Shown piece after piece: positions 29,320-38,578 of a DNA stretch of 41,208 nucleotides (its first letter is position 1; each line of letters starts with the position of its first letter). The notes under the pieces were generated by a model that saw nothing but the letters and a program-made list of their open reading frames with translations, searched no databases and was not told the origin of the DNA. A program made the position numbers and the translations under genes. Location: positions 1 through 41,208 of the forward strand of contig DUBZ01000019.1 of NCBI GenBank assembly GCA_012960035.1, written 5' to 3'. Origin of the DNA: Myxococcales bacterium (GTDB taxonomy: Bacteria > Myxococcota_A > UBA9160 > UBA4427).

Positions 29320-32229
29320 TCACTGGGCTTCGAAGAGTTTCTTGAGTGCCACGCCGGTGTGGCTACGCGCGCAACGCGCAACCTCTTCGGGGGTTCCTTC
29401 TACCACGATCTCTCCGCCTTCATCGCCACCGTCGGGGCCGAGGTCGATCACGTGGTCCGCGGTCTTGATGACGTCGAGATGATGCTCGATGACCACCACC
29501 GTGTTCCCCCGATCGACCAACCCTGCGAGCAGTTCGAGCAGCTTTTCAACGTCGGCAAAGTGGAGGCCCGTCGTGGGTTCGTCCAGCAGGTATAGCGTGG
29601 ATCCGGTGGCGCGCTTCGCAAGTTCTTTGGCGAGCTTCACGCGTTGGGCTTCGCCGCCCGAAAGCGTCGCCGCCGACTGTCCAAGATGGATGTATCCGAG
29701 CCCCACATCGCGCAGCGCCTCAAGCGGGCGTCGAATAGACGGGATGTTCTCCATGAAGGAGAGCCCGTCTTCGACCGTCATCTCGAGAACGTCTGCGATC
29801 GACTTGCCGCGGTATTCCACGCGGAGCGTTTCCGTCGTGTAGCGCTTGCCGTGGCAGACTTCGCAGGGCACAAAGAGATCGGGGAGGAAGTGCATTTCGA
29901 CCCGCAACATGCCGTCGCCCTCACACGCTTCGCAGCGCCCGCCGGTAACGTTGAAAGAGAACTGCCCCGGCCCGTACCCTCGCACCCGCGATTCCGGGAG
30001 TCCCGCGAAGAGTTTGCGGATCGCATCAAACGCACCACTGTAGGTCGCGGGGTTTGAGCGTGGGCTTCGGCCGATCGGGCTTTGGTCGACGTCGATGACT
30101 TTGTCGACATGTTCGAGGCCCGCGAGTTGGGTGTAACGACCCGGTACGTCCCGCGCATGTTGAAGCTTCATGGCAAGGGCGCGGTGCAAGGTCTTGTTGA
30201 TGAGTGTGGACTTCCCCGATCCCGACACTCCGCTGACCACGCAAAAAACGCCAAGCGGGATTCGCAGGGACACATCGCGCAAGTTGTGTTCGCTGCATCC
30301 CTTCATGACAAGCGCCTTGCCCGTTGCGTCTCGTCGTGCTCGCGGCATCGGGATGCTGCGGGTACCCGCGAGATAAGCACCCGTCAACGATTTCGCGTTC
30401 GCGATGAGATCGTCGGTCTTCCCTTGCGCGACAACATACCCGCCATGTCGCCCCGCCCCCGGTCCCATGTCGACCACCCAGTCGGCGGCCCGCATGGTGG
30501 CTTCGTCGTGCTCAACCACCACGACGCTATTCCGCATGTCGCGAAGTCGGAGCAAGCTTTCGATTAAGCGATCGTTGTCGCGCGCGTGCAGACCGACCGA
30601 CGGTTCGTCGAGGATGTAGAGCACCCCCATGAGCTGCGATCCGATCTGCGTCGCGAGCCGAATGCGTTGGGCCTCACCCCCCGAAAGCGACGCGCTCGGA
30701 CGGTTCAATGTCAAATAGTGCAGCCCCACGTCGACCAAAAAGCGCAGTCGCTCTTCGATTTCGCGCACGATTCGTTCGCACACGACTTGTTGCACGGAGC
30801 TCAATGACAGAGCGGGCAAAGTTTCCGCCAGCTCCGATAGAGGCAAAGCGCACAGGTCTGGAAGCGTTTTGCCGCCGAGCCGAGTGCTACGCGCTTCAAC
30901 GCCGAGGCGTGCACCGTCACATGTCTTACAGGGGTGCGCGACGCGGTAACGCGAAAGGGTTTTCGCCGCGCGCTCGTCTGTTTCTGTGCGTCGTTCGAGT
31001 TCGTCCACGACGCCATGCCATGGGCGAATCACCGCGGCGCGCGCGCGTCGCCCTCTTCGTCCGGGCTTTAGTAAGCCTCCGGGCATGGCAATTTCAGGGT
31101 TGCCCGTGCCTTTCAGAATGCCCGCCTTCGCAGCGGCGGGAAGGTCTTTCCACGGACGTTCGAGATCAATGCCGTAGTGGTCGGCCAATGCTTCGAGAAC
31201 TTTCTTGTAGTAGTCCGCCGCCTTGCCCCGAGACCACGGCTCGATGGCGCCGCGCGCGAGCGAACGCGTGGGGTCCGGGATCACCCTTTCGGCTGAAAAC
31301 GTTTCGGTCACCCCCAAGCCCGAGCAGTCTTGACATGCTCCCCTGGGACTGTTGAATGAAAACAACGACGGTACGAGTTCGGGAAACGAAACGTCGCAGT
31401 CGAGACAAGCGCGATGGCGAGAAAGCAACCACTCGTCTGCTTCGGGCGTGCCGGCACGACCCAGCATCACCTTCACCATGCCGTCGCCAAGCTTGAGTGC
31501 GGTTGCGAGCGAAGCGTCGAGGCGCGGCGTCATGCCATCTTTCACGATCAGTCGATCGACAACGACGTCAATGTCGTGAACCTTCGTGCGGGCGAGCTTA
31601 ATGTTGTCGGCAAGGTCGCGCATCTCGCCGTCGACGCGAACGCGAACAAAACCTTTGCGCCGGTAGTCGTCGAGTTCTTTCTTGTACGCGCCTTTGCGCC
31701 CGCGAACGACCGGGGCGAGGAGCTGCACCCGGGTGCCGGATTCTAAAGCGGTGATGCGTCGGGACATGTCGCCTACGTTTTGTCCCGAGATCGGTTTGCC
31801 GCACTTCGGACATTCGGGTTCGCCCGCGCGCGCATAGAGCAGGCGTAAGTAGTCGGCGATCTCGGTGATGGTGCCTACCGTCGAGCGAGGACTCTTGCTC
31901 GCGCCCTTTTGCTCGATCGAAATGGCCGGCGAAAGACCGTCGACCGAATCAACGTCGGGCTTGGCCATCTGTTCGAGAAACTGACGCGCATACGCGGACA
32001 GGGACTCGACGTATCGACGTTGGCCTTCGGCGTAGATCGTGTCGAATGCGAGCGAAGACTTGCCCGAGCCAGAGAGCCCTGTGATGACGACGAGTGCGTT
32101 GCGTGGAATGTCGAGATCAACGCCCTGAAGATTATGTTCGCGGGCGCCGCGGACCTTGATATGGGTGTGGGGGTTGTTGGGTTCGATGCGTGCGACGTCG
32201 GCCGCTTGGGCCTTGGTCCGTGGCGTCAC
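29320..32229 (-). CDS. uvrA: Excinuclease ABC subunit UvrA
   Basis: UvrA is the ABC-type ATPase dimer that recognises bulky DNA lesions and loads UvrB in nucleotide excision repair. Motifs: first Walker A GLSGSGKSS (51-59), the UvrB/Zn region with PECPKCGKPI, signature LSGGEAQRIRLATQIGS and LDEPSVGLH; second half Walker A VSGVSGSGKST, the zinc module CEACEGDGML ... CEVCHGKRY, and LSGGEAQRVKLAKEL with LDEPTTGLHF. The start GTG 32229 gives 969 residues, a normal length, and overlaps the upstream stop as GTGA with GGAAG before it; an ATG 30 codons earlier lies inside the upstream gene and adds a non-conserved extension. Confidence 0.97.
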   Translation of the reverse strand: MTPRTKAQAADVARIEPNNPHTHIKVRGAREHNLQGVDLDIPRNALVVITGLSGSGKSSLAFDTIYAEGQRRYVESLSAYARQFLEQMAKPDVDSVDGLSPAISIEQKGASKSPRSTVGTITEIADYLRLLYARAGEPECPKCGKPISGQNVGDMSRRITALESGTRVQLLAPVVRGRKGAYKKELDDYRRKGFVRVRVDGEMRDLADNIKLARTKVHDIDVVVDRLIVKDGMTPRLDASLATALKLGDGMVKVMLGRAGTPEADEWLLSRHRACLDCDVSFPELVPSLFSFNSPRGACQDCSGLGVTETFSAERVIPDPTRSLARGAIEPWSRGKAADYYKKVLEALADHYGIDLERPWKDLPAAAKAGILKGTGNPEIAMPGGLLKPGRRGRRARAAVIRPWHGVVDELERRTETDERAAKTLSRYRVAHPCKTCDGARLGVEARSTRLGGKTLPDLCALPLSELAETLPALSLSSVQQVVCERIVREIEERLRFLVDVGLHYLTLNRPSASLSGGEAQRIRLATQIGSQLMGVLYILDEPSVGLHARDNDRLIESLLRLRDMRNSVVVVEHDEATMRAADWVVDMGPGAGRHGGYVVAQGKTDDLIANAKSLTGAYLAGTRSIPMPRARRDATGKALVMKGCSEHNLRDVSLRIPLGVFCVVSGVSGSGKSTLINKTLHRALAMKLQHARDVPGRYTQLAGLEHVDKVIDVDQSPIGRSPRSNPATYSGAFDAIRKLFAGLPESRVRGYGPGQFSFNVTGGRCEACEGDGMLRVEMHFLPDLFVPCEVCHGKRYTTETLRVEYRGKSIADVLEMTVEDGLSFMENIPSIRRPLEALRDVGLGYIHLGQSAATLSGGEAQRVKLAKELAKRATGSTLYLLDEPTTGLHFADVEKLLELLAGLVDRGNTVVVIEHHLDVIKTADHVIDLGPDGGDEGGEIVVEGTPEEVARCARSHTGVALKKLFEAQ

Positions 32230-33302
32230 TGCACTTCCGCAGATGCTTCCGCAACACTCGACGCCGCGTAAATCCCCATGCGTTGGATGTAGGTACGTTC
32301 GCGCAGGGTCGCGACCCAACGGCTGTACTCTTCTTCTGTCTTCTGCGCATAAATTTCTTGTTCGAGTTGCGGTCGCGCTTGTTCAATCGAAACAGGGCTG
32401 AACGAACGCCGCTCGACGAGTTCGAGCAAGTTGCAACCGAAGGGCATGTCGATCACCTGACTTACCGGGTTCGCCTGGTTCATGGTCAGCAGCTCTTTCG
32501 CCATCCAACCCGCGAGGTCCTTCATGTGTAGCCAGCCGAGTTCGCCGCCCGACTCGCGGTTCGTTTCGGAAATTGTCGCTGCGACTTGCTGAAAGCTCAC
32601 GCCGCCGCGCAAGATCGTGTCGCGCGCTTCCGCGACGGTACGGCACGCAATGTCGTGCGCCATCGGACTTTCGCGATCGAAGGTCACCATGATGTGGCGC
32701 AGGTGAACTTCTTCGCCACCTTCTGGCTGGTCTTCGAAGCGCTTTTTGTAGAGCGTGGTGACTTCGGCTTCTTGGATCTGCACCTTCGAACGCACCATCG
32801 AACTCAGCACCTTATTGCGCTCGATTTCAGCTTTGATCTTGAGTCGATAGTCCTCGAAGGTGAGTCCGTAGCCCGCAACACTTTCGACCAATTGTCCGAG
32901 GGTTAGGCCGGTGTCTTTCGCGATGGACGCGATTGCGTTGTCGATTTCGGGCTTGGTTGCACCGAGTTCAAGCTGTTGCACGACGCCGTCGATGAGCCGC
33001 GATTCGATCAGCCGTTCGAGGGCGTCCTTTCGCATCTGCAGCATTTCGTCCTGACTGACGCCTGCCTCACGCATACGTTCGAGGATGGGGCGCGCAATCT
33101 CTTCGATTTCGGAAGCGAGAACGATCTGGTTGCCGACCTGTGCCGCGACACCGTCGACCAAGATTTCTTCGGCCAAGGCCGGGGCTGACATACTGGAGAA
33201 AACAGCGGCCAAAACGGCGGTGATCACAAACACGCTGAGCATGTCCCTCGCTGCTGCCTTGGGGTGGCTATCGAATACATGGCGATCTGAATCGAACTTC
33301 AC
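32226..33302 (-). CDS. surA: SurA-like periplasmic peptidyl-prolyl isomerase/chaperone
   Basis: SurA-type proteins escort outer-membrane proteins through the periplasm. A hydrophobic signal segment (MLSVFVITAVLAAVFSS) ends APALA before EEILVDGVAAQVGNQIVLAS, the classic SurA N-terminal strand. The helical SurA_N part follows (to ~190), then one parvulin domain (~200-300: LRHIMVTF ... GGELGWLHMKDL ... FGCNLLELVERR), and a C-terminal helix. Only one parvulin domain is present, against two in E. coli. The start is uncertain: GTG 33302 has AGGAAAGGG at 5 nt; ATG 33320 lacks a ribosome binding site; ATG 33242 would leave the signal peptide without positive charge. It is the first gene of an operon with uvrA and the CPBP gene. 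Confidence 0.88.
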   Translation of the reverse strand: MKFDSDRHVFDSHPKAAARDMLSVFVITAVLAAVFSSMSAPALAEEILVDGVAAQVGNQIVLASEIEEIARPILERMREAGVSQDEMLQMRKDALERLIESRLIDGVVQQLELGATKPEIDNAIASIAKDTGLTLGQLVESVAGYGLTFEDYRLKIKAEIERNKVLSSMVRSKVQIQEAEVTTLYKKRFEDQPEGGEEVHLRHIMVTFDRESPMAHDIACRTVAEARDTILRGGVSFQQVAATISETNRESGGELGWLHMKDLAGWMAKELLTMNQANPVSQVIDMPFGCNLLELVERRSFSPVSIEQARPQLEQEIYAQKTEEEYSRWVATLRERTYIQRMGIYAASSVAEASAEVQ

Positions 33303-33397
33303 TTCGTCCCTTTCCTGCATCTGAGCCCGTGCGACAAAACCACGCCTGGGCGAAACACACCTCGGGTGGCCAATGTGGCTTGCGAGCGCTGGCGACT

Positions 33398-33471
33398 CTA
33401 GCAGGCTGCAAAAAAACCCCGGACCGAGCAGCGTGTCATGCGACGGGCGGGGTTCTTCCGCAGCCTGCTAG
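33398..33471. repeat. 74-bp element bounded by perfect 12-bp inverted repeats
   Basis: CTAGCAGGCTGC (33398-33409) and GCAGCCTGCTAG (33460-33471) are exact inverted copies. Inside them AACCCCG and CGGGGTT also pair, extending the dyad with a few mismatches to ~27 bases per side. The A-run after the left arm would read as a T-run on the minus strand. It could be a miniature inverted-repeat element, a remnant of an insertion-sequence end, or a terminator-like hairpin. It lies in the divergent surA-like/tetR gap, away from any gene end. A smaller hairpin, TTCGAGC-AATAC-GCTCGAA, follows at 33511-33529. Confidence 0.65.
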
Positions 33472-33660
33472 CAGCCCGATGCCGCTACCCGGGCGGAGGT
33501 CGCCCCCGTGTTCGAGCAATACGCTCGAAAACCGCAGGCATTCGAACCCCCGGCTCGCTCGAGCGTTCAACGAGGAGCCTGACCGCTGTTCGGAAGTTCA
33601 CGGGCCTCGCGGACGAAACTTCATTCCAGCCCAACCCTGGGCGGGAGAAGTCCAATGAAG

Positions 33661-33798
33661 TAACAAGCTACGAATGTTATATGGTTTTGTTGCATAGATC
33701 TGATCCGCCCATTACGATGGATTCCGATAACTGACTCTGGTAAACAGATGGATATATCAGATGGATTAATCAGCTAATGGTGAGTCTTGGAGGAAGAG
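33661..33798 (+). promoter_or_regulatory. AT-rich promoter/operator region of the TetR gene
   Basis: This tract is clearly richer in A/T than its surroundings. CAGATGGAT occurs at 33745-33753 and 33758-33766, separated by ATAT, and GATATATC is a perfect 8-bp palindrome at 33751-33758. An earlier GATGGAT lies near 33715. Such repeats just before a TetR gene suggest an autoregulatory operator. GGAGGAAGAG before ATG 33799 is a strong ribosome binding site. Confidence 0.45.
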
Positions 33799-34506
33799 AT
33801 GTCGGAGCATGTGATAACGCCGGATCAACGCCCAGGGCCGCAAAATAAGCGAACACGTTCGCGAGGTGGTAAGGCGAAGCGTCAAGACCCAGCTGAAGTT
33901 CGGCGCCGTCTCGTCACTGCGGCGACCCAAAGGTTCGCGAGCCACGGGTTTGAAGGTGTGAACTCGAATCAGATCGCGCGCGATGCCGGTGTCGGGGTCG
34001 GAACCTTCTATCGCCACTTCCAGGACAAGCGAGAAGTTCATCAGGCGGTGGTGCTTGAGACCTTGGAGGCGCTTCAAAATCGCGTGGCACAGTCGGCCCG
34101 AGCGCCCGGCGCTTCAGTGCAAGACCAAGTTCGAGACCTTGTCGAAGCGGTCGTTGGCTTTGCGGAAGAAATCCCAGCGCAGTTTCGCGTCGCGTTTGGC
34201 GGTGACGGAACTGCGGGTCTGGGTGCGCGCACCCAGCGCTCACCCCTCTCCGGTGCCACGCCGGGTCGCGCGCAGGTCGCATATTCGACCCGCGCCACAG
34301 CGCGACGGCTGGCAGAGCTACAAGCTCAGGGAGTGCTCGACCCACGGCTCGACCCCGGAGTCGCGGCGCGTGCCTTCGTGGGCATGCAGAATTCGGTTCT
34401 CTGTTGGTGGCTTGAAGATCCAACGCGCGCCACTCGAGAAGCCATGATCGAAACTTTGATCGTGCTTCATCCCGCAATCGCCGCGGCCAACTCCAAAGTC
34501 ACTTGA
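33799..34506 (+). CDS. TetR/AcrR-family transcriptional regulator
   Basis: A 235-residue one-component repressor-type regulator. After a basic disordered N-terminus (~1-30), residues ~33-80 are a clear TetR helix-turn-helix: RRRLVTAATQRFASHGFEGV, then IARDAGVGVGTFYRHFQDKR. The C-terminal ligand and dimer domain is helical and ends with FVGMQNSVLCWWLEDPTRAT, a pattern common in the family. ATG 33799 was preferred over the upstream TTG because GGAGG lies at the right distance. The target is not apparent: the divergent surA-like operon and the gene itself are candidates. No transporter is adjacent. Confidence 0.93.
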   Translation: MSEHVITPDQRPGPQNKRTRSRGGKAKRQDPAEVRRRLVTAATQRFASHGFEGVNSNQIARDAGVGVGTFYRHFQDKREVHQAVVLETLEALQNRVAQSARAPGASVQDQVRDLVEAVVGFAEEIPAQFRVAFGGDGTAGLGARTQRSPLSGATPGRAQVAYSTRATARRLAELQAQGVLDPRLDPGVAARAFVGMQNSVLCWWLEDPTRATREAMIETLIVLHPAIAAANSKVT

Positions 34507-34535
34507 AAACATATCGAAGGCAGATGTCAGGCGTT

Positions 34536-34565
34536 GTTGTTCGAGCGTTTGTTGTTCGAGCGTTT
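34536..34565. repeat. Perfect 15-bp tandem duplication
   Basis: GTTGTTCGAGCGTTT occurs twice in direct succession in the tetR-mfd gap (34507-34782). No gene or terminator is visible in this gap; an 86-codon frame across it is Arg/Ser-rich and unconvincing. Confidence 0.8.
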
Positions 34566-34782
34566 ACGCCCACGCACCACGATCGGCCGAGGCCGCATCG
34601 CAATTGACGATCCCCGAACTTCCTTGCGTCAGCTTGAACAGGACCGTTCGCAACGGCCAGGACTCGCTGGCCGAATCGCTGCGCTCAATTTGTCACCCGA
34701 CTCTTCTGCTGCTTCGTATCGCGCCTCATCAGATGCAGCCTTTCTTTCTATGATGAATCAGCGCCGTGACCGAGACCCGCGC

Positions 34783-37700
34783 TCAATCGCCTAGCCGTTC
34801 GAGCAACTCATGGGCGGCTTCGAACATGGGCTTTGGCCCCGCAGTGAGGGCGGGCGCGAGCGCATAAATTTTGTGGTCGGGTGCCACCCGCAAGCCAAGC
34901 GCGGGCTGGCTGAGCAAGTGGACAAGACGTGTCGGGTCGATCTGGCTCTTCTCTGCGACCTGCAACACAAGCTCGCCGCGGACGATGTCGACTGCCGCGA
35001 TGCCGAGCTTGCGGGCTTTGATCTTGAGGCGAATGACATCGAAGAGGCTTTCAGCCTGAGTGGGGAGTGCACCGTAACGGTCGAGTACCTCGTCGCGAAT
35101 CCGCGCCACTTCTTCATCGTCCCGTGCGCTCGACGCCCGCTTGTATAGAACCAGGCGCTGGCTCACGTCGGCCACGTACGACTCGGGCAAACGCGCTTCG
35201 ACGGGCAAGCGAATCTCAGGATCAACTTCCACGTTCTGGAAATCGCCCCGCAGCTCTTCCATGGTTTCTTGCAACATCGACATGTAGGTGTCGTAACCGA
35301 CGCTCAGCAAGTTGCCCGACTGTTCGCTGCCCAGCATGTTGCCGGCCCCGCGGATTTCGAGGTCCATGTTGGCCAGCCGAAAACCACTGCCGAGCTCCGA
35401 TAAATCTTGAATGGCTTCGAGGCGGCGTTCCGCGTCAGAGGTCAAGTGATCGAGGCTCGGCACGAGCAGGTACGCGTAGGCGCGGTGGGTCGAGCGTCCG
35501 ACGCGCCCGCGGAGCTGATACATCTGCGCGAGCCCAAGCGTGTGGGCGTGATTGATGATGATCGTGTTGGCGCGCGGGATGTCGATGCCGCTTTCGATGA
35601 TCGTGGTGCAGAGCAAAACGTCCGCCTCGCCGTTCATGAACTTGTGCATCACGTCTTCGAGCTCGCGCTCCTTCATCTGTCCGTGGCCCACCACGAAACT
35701 AACTTCGGGCACCACGCGTTCGAGCATTTGTGCGACTTCGCCGATGCTCTTGACGCGGTTGTGAACGAAGAACGCTTGCCCGCCACGCCGGGTCTCACGC
35801 AGGATCGCCTCGCGGATCAACGGCTCGTCGAAGCGGCTGACCTGGGTGCGAATCGCAAATCGATCGGCAGGAGGTGTGTTGATGACCGAAAGGTCGCGCA
35901 CCCCGGTGAACGCCATTTGTAACGTGCGGGGGATCGGCGTCGCGGTCAGCGTGACGACGTCGATCGTCTTCTTCATCTGCTTGATGCGCTCTTTGTGGGT
36001 CACGCCAAAGCGGTGCTCTTCGTCGATCACAAGCAAGCCAAGGTTTCGGAAGTTCATGCTCTTTTGCAACAAACGGTGCGTTCCGACAACGACGTCGACG
36101 TCCCCGGTCGCGCAGCCCTCGATGACCGCGCGGGACTCTTTGGGCCCCTGAAAACGCGAGAGGTATTCGACCCGAATCGGGTAGCCCTTGTAGCGTTCGA
36201 CGAAGGTTTCGTAGTGCTGTTGGCAAAGAACGGTTGTGGGGACGAGGATGGCGACTTGTTTGCCGTCCATCGCCGAACGGAACGCGGCCCGGAGCGCGAC
36301 CTCGGTCTTGCCATAACCCACGTCTCCGCACACGAGTCGGTCCATGGGTTTGTTGCGCTGCATGTCGGACAGCGTGTCTTCGATCGCGGCAAGCTGGTCC
36401 GGTGTTTCTTGAAACGGAAACGCAGCTTCGAATTCTTCAAAGAAGGTGTCACGCGGACTGAACGAATAGCCGGGGACGAGTTCGCGGGCGGCATGAACGC
36501 GGATGAGTTCGGCCGCCATATTGCGCATCGACTTCTTGACGCGCTGCTTGGCCTTTTCCCATGTCGCACCACCGAGTCGGTCGATGCGCGGCTTCGCGCC
36601 GTCGGCCCCACCGTAGCGCTGCACGAGGTTCAAGCGATGGACGGGCAAGAAGAGCCGGTCTCCCGCCATGTACTCGATGCACAACAGTTCCGAAGTGATG
36701 CGGCCTGCTGCGAGTTCGACGAGTCCTCGATACGTCCCAATGCCGTGGTCGCTGTGGACCAAGAAGTCACCGGGCTTGAGTTGGGCGAGCCCGTCAATGG
36801 CCGCGCCTTCTTGCCAGGTCTTTCGGGTGTGGCGTTTTTCGCGTTTGCCGAAGATCTCTTCTTCGCCAATCACCACGAGCCCTTCTTCGCTGAGTTCAAA
36901 ACCTTCGCTTAAGTCTGCGACTCGAATCTCAACGCGGCCGGGCGCGGACCATCGCCACACGGGCCTTCGGTTGTTCGCAATCTTGGCCTCGAGTCCGTAT
37001 TCGCCCAGCAGCGCGTGCAGGCGTTCGGCGCTCGAAAGCAACGAGCACGTGATGACGACACGCGAACGAGCGGAGATCCATAGAGCGAGTTTGTCGACCA
37101 ACGGCGCAAGGGCTTGGTCGTGGGTTCGTGCGCGGGCGAGATCTCGGCGCAGTTCATCGTGGCCGCGCGACGCGACCGGGATTTCGACCGCTCCGCTCGC
37201 CGGGTCAGAAATCGAAAGTCGATCGAGCAAGACGGGGTTGCGGGCGCTCACGGCCGCCTCGAGTTCGTCACGGGTCAGCATGAGCTGGCGGGGTTCGACA
37301 ACGGTGCGCCTCGAGTCGCGTGCGCTCCGGTAGTTGCGCTCGGCCTCGTCGAAGTACTTTTCAAGACGTTGCTTCCCAGCCGTGGGGTCGTCGATCAGGA
37401 TCAGCGTGTCGTGCGGCAAGTAGTCGAGCACGCTCTCTTGTTCGGGCTGCAGCACCGGGCCGAGTGCTTCGATGCCCGGCGGCAGACTGCCGCGCAACAT
37501 GGCGTCCAGGAGTTCTTCGATCTCGCTGTCGTCGTTCTCTTGTTCGATCGCGAGCGCACGCACGGCGTCGGCACGGGCGACGACCTGCTCGCGATCGACG
37601 AGCAACTCTTGGGGCGGTGCCGCGGCGACGCGGTCGCGCTTTTCTTGCGATCGCTGGCTGGCCGCGTCGAAGTCGCGGATCGATTCAATTTCGTCGTCAA

Positions 37701-38316
37701 AGAATTCAATCCGACACGGTAGTTCGAGGTGCGGCGAAAAGAGATCGACGATGCCGCCGCGCACCGCGAACTCACCCGGGTCTTCAACGATTGCGACCCG
37801 GGAATAACCCGCGGTGGCGAGTTTCTCAATCAACACGTCGCGGTCGAGGGTCTGCCCGACCTGAAGTTCCGTCGTGTGTGCGCGAAGTCGTTTGCGCGTC
37901 GGGACTCGCGCGAGCAGAGCGCTCCAAGGCGCGATGACGATCGGCGCGTCATGGCCATGGTCGGTAGAAGCGAGCAGCCGATATAGCACCGCCATACGCT
38001 GGGTCGTGATAAAGGCTTGAGGTGAGAAGCGTTCGTACGGGAGGGTGTCGTGCCGGGGAAACGAAAAAATTCGGGTCTCGTCTTCTTGTTCGCCCAACGC
38101 GAGACGCAGATCTTCGGCGAGCGCGTCCGCGGCCCGGGAATGCGGGGTCAGGACCAGAACCGCACGCTTGCCTTGAGGGCGGATCAATTCCGCCGCAATC
38201 AACGCGCGAGACGCGCCGCGTAAACCGGTGACGCGTACGGGCCTGGTGCGTTTGCCCACCCGACCTACCAGCTGCTTGATGATGCCTGGGTCGCTTTTGG
38301 CCAAGCCTATTCCCAT
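34783..38316 (-). CDS. mfd: Transcription-repair coupling factor Mfd
   Basis: Mfd displaces RNA polymerase stalled at lesions and recruits UvrA. The start ATG 38316 gives 1177 residues, the usual length; a longer frame to 38580 adds 88 residues of non-conserved sequence that would run into the divergent yhhQ start. Domains in order: UvrB-like damage-recognition module (~1-330, with FSFPRHDTLPYERFSP and IVEDPGEFAVRGGIVDLFSP), RNA-polymerase-interaction domain (~480-600, with LKPGDFLVHSDHGIGTYRGL), and the translocase with Walker A GDVGYGKTEVALRAAF (~668), DEEHRF box, and motifs IIESGIDIPRANT and QLRGRVGRS. The C-terminal regulatory domain follows. GAGG is close before the ATG. uvrA lies nearby but in a separate operon. 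Confidence 0.97.
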   Translation of the reverse strand: MGIGLAKSDPGIIKQLVGRVGKRTRPVRVTGLRGASRALIAAELIRPQGKRAVLVLTPHSRAADALAEDLRLALGEQEDETRIFSFPRHDTLPYERFSPQAFITTQRMAVLYRLLASTDHGHDAPIVIAPWSALLARVPTRKRLRAHTTELQVGQTLDRDVLIEKLATAGYSRVAIVEDPGEFAVRGGIVDLFSPHLELPCRIEFFDDEIESIRDFDAASQRSQEKRDRVAAAPPQELLVDREQVVARADAVRALAIEQENDDSEIEELLDAMLRGSLPPGIEALGPVLQPEQESVLDYLPHDTLILIDDPTAGKQRLEKYFDEAERNYRSARDSRRTVVEPRQLMLTRDELEAAVSARNPVLLDRLSISDPASGAVEIPVASRGHDELRRDLARARTHDQALAPLVDKLALWISARSRVVITCSLLSSAERLHALLGEYGLEAKIANNRRPVWRWSAPGRVEIRVADLSEGFELSEEGLVVIGEEEIFGKREKRHTRKTWQEGAAIDGLAQLKPGDFLVHSDHGIGTYRGLVELAAGRITSELLCIEYMAGDRLFLPVHRLNLVQRYGGADGAKPRIDRLGGATWEKAKQRVKKSMRNMAAELIRVHAARELVPGYSFSPRDTFFEEFEAAFPFQETPDQLAAIEDTLSDMQRNKPMDRLVCGDVGYGKTEVALRAAFRSAMDGKQVAILVPTTVLCQQHYETFVERYKGYPIRVEYLSRFQGPKESRAVIEGCATGDVDVVVGTHRLLQKSMNFRNLGLLVIDEEHRFGVTHKERIKQMKKTIDVVTLTATPIPRTLQMAFTGVRDLSVINTPPADRFAIRTQVSRFDEPLIREAILRETRRGGQAFFVHNRVKSIGEVAQMLERVVPEVSFVVGHGQMKERELEDVMHKFMNGEADVLLCTTIIESGIDIPRANTIIINHAHTLGLAQMYQLRGRVGRSTHRAYAYLLVPSLDHLTSDAERRLEAIQDLSELGSGFRLANMDLEIRGAGNMLGSEQSGNLLSVGYDTYMSMLQETMEELRGDFQNVEVDPEIRLPVEARLPESYVADVSQRLVLYKRASSARDDEEVARIRDEVLDRYGALPTQAESLFDVIRLKIKARKLGIAAVDIVRGELVLQVAEKSQIDPTRLVHLLSQPALGLRVAPDHKIYALAPALTAGPKPMFEAAHELLERLGD

Positions 38317-38578
38317 CGCCTCGTGTTCTTCCCGTTCGTGTCTCGTGCGCCGCGGTGACTCAACCACGTGAGCGAACCCAAAATCGACGCGTGCGCGAAC
38401 CAAGGATCCCAACCGCAAACGCAGAAACGCCCAAGTACTCCCGGCTGGCGGGGTACACGGGCCGCACATTGCGTGCACTGGGTAACACCCCCGACCGAGC
38501 TTTGCAGCCCTGGGACTTCTGCTTGTGCCCCGCTCCATAGTGGCGATTCCCCGGGGTGGCGACGTATGATGATCCGCC

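Noticed and set aside
33329..33734. Two plus-strand frames (109 and 98 codons) in the surA-like/tetR gap
   Set aside because: They cross the inverted-repeat element, have no ribosome binding site and no recognisable pattern.
38317..38578. Possible preQ1 riboswitch before the queuosine precursor transporter
   Set aside because: I found no compact pseudoknot-type hairpin with an A-rich tail and C-containing loop near the start codon; the gap is GC-rich with no such structure.
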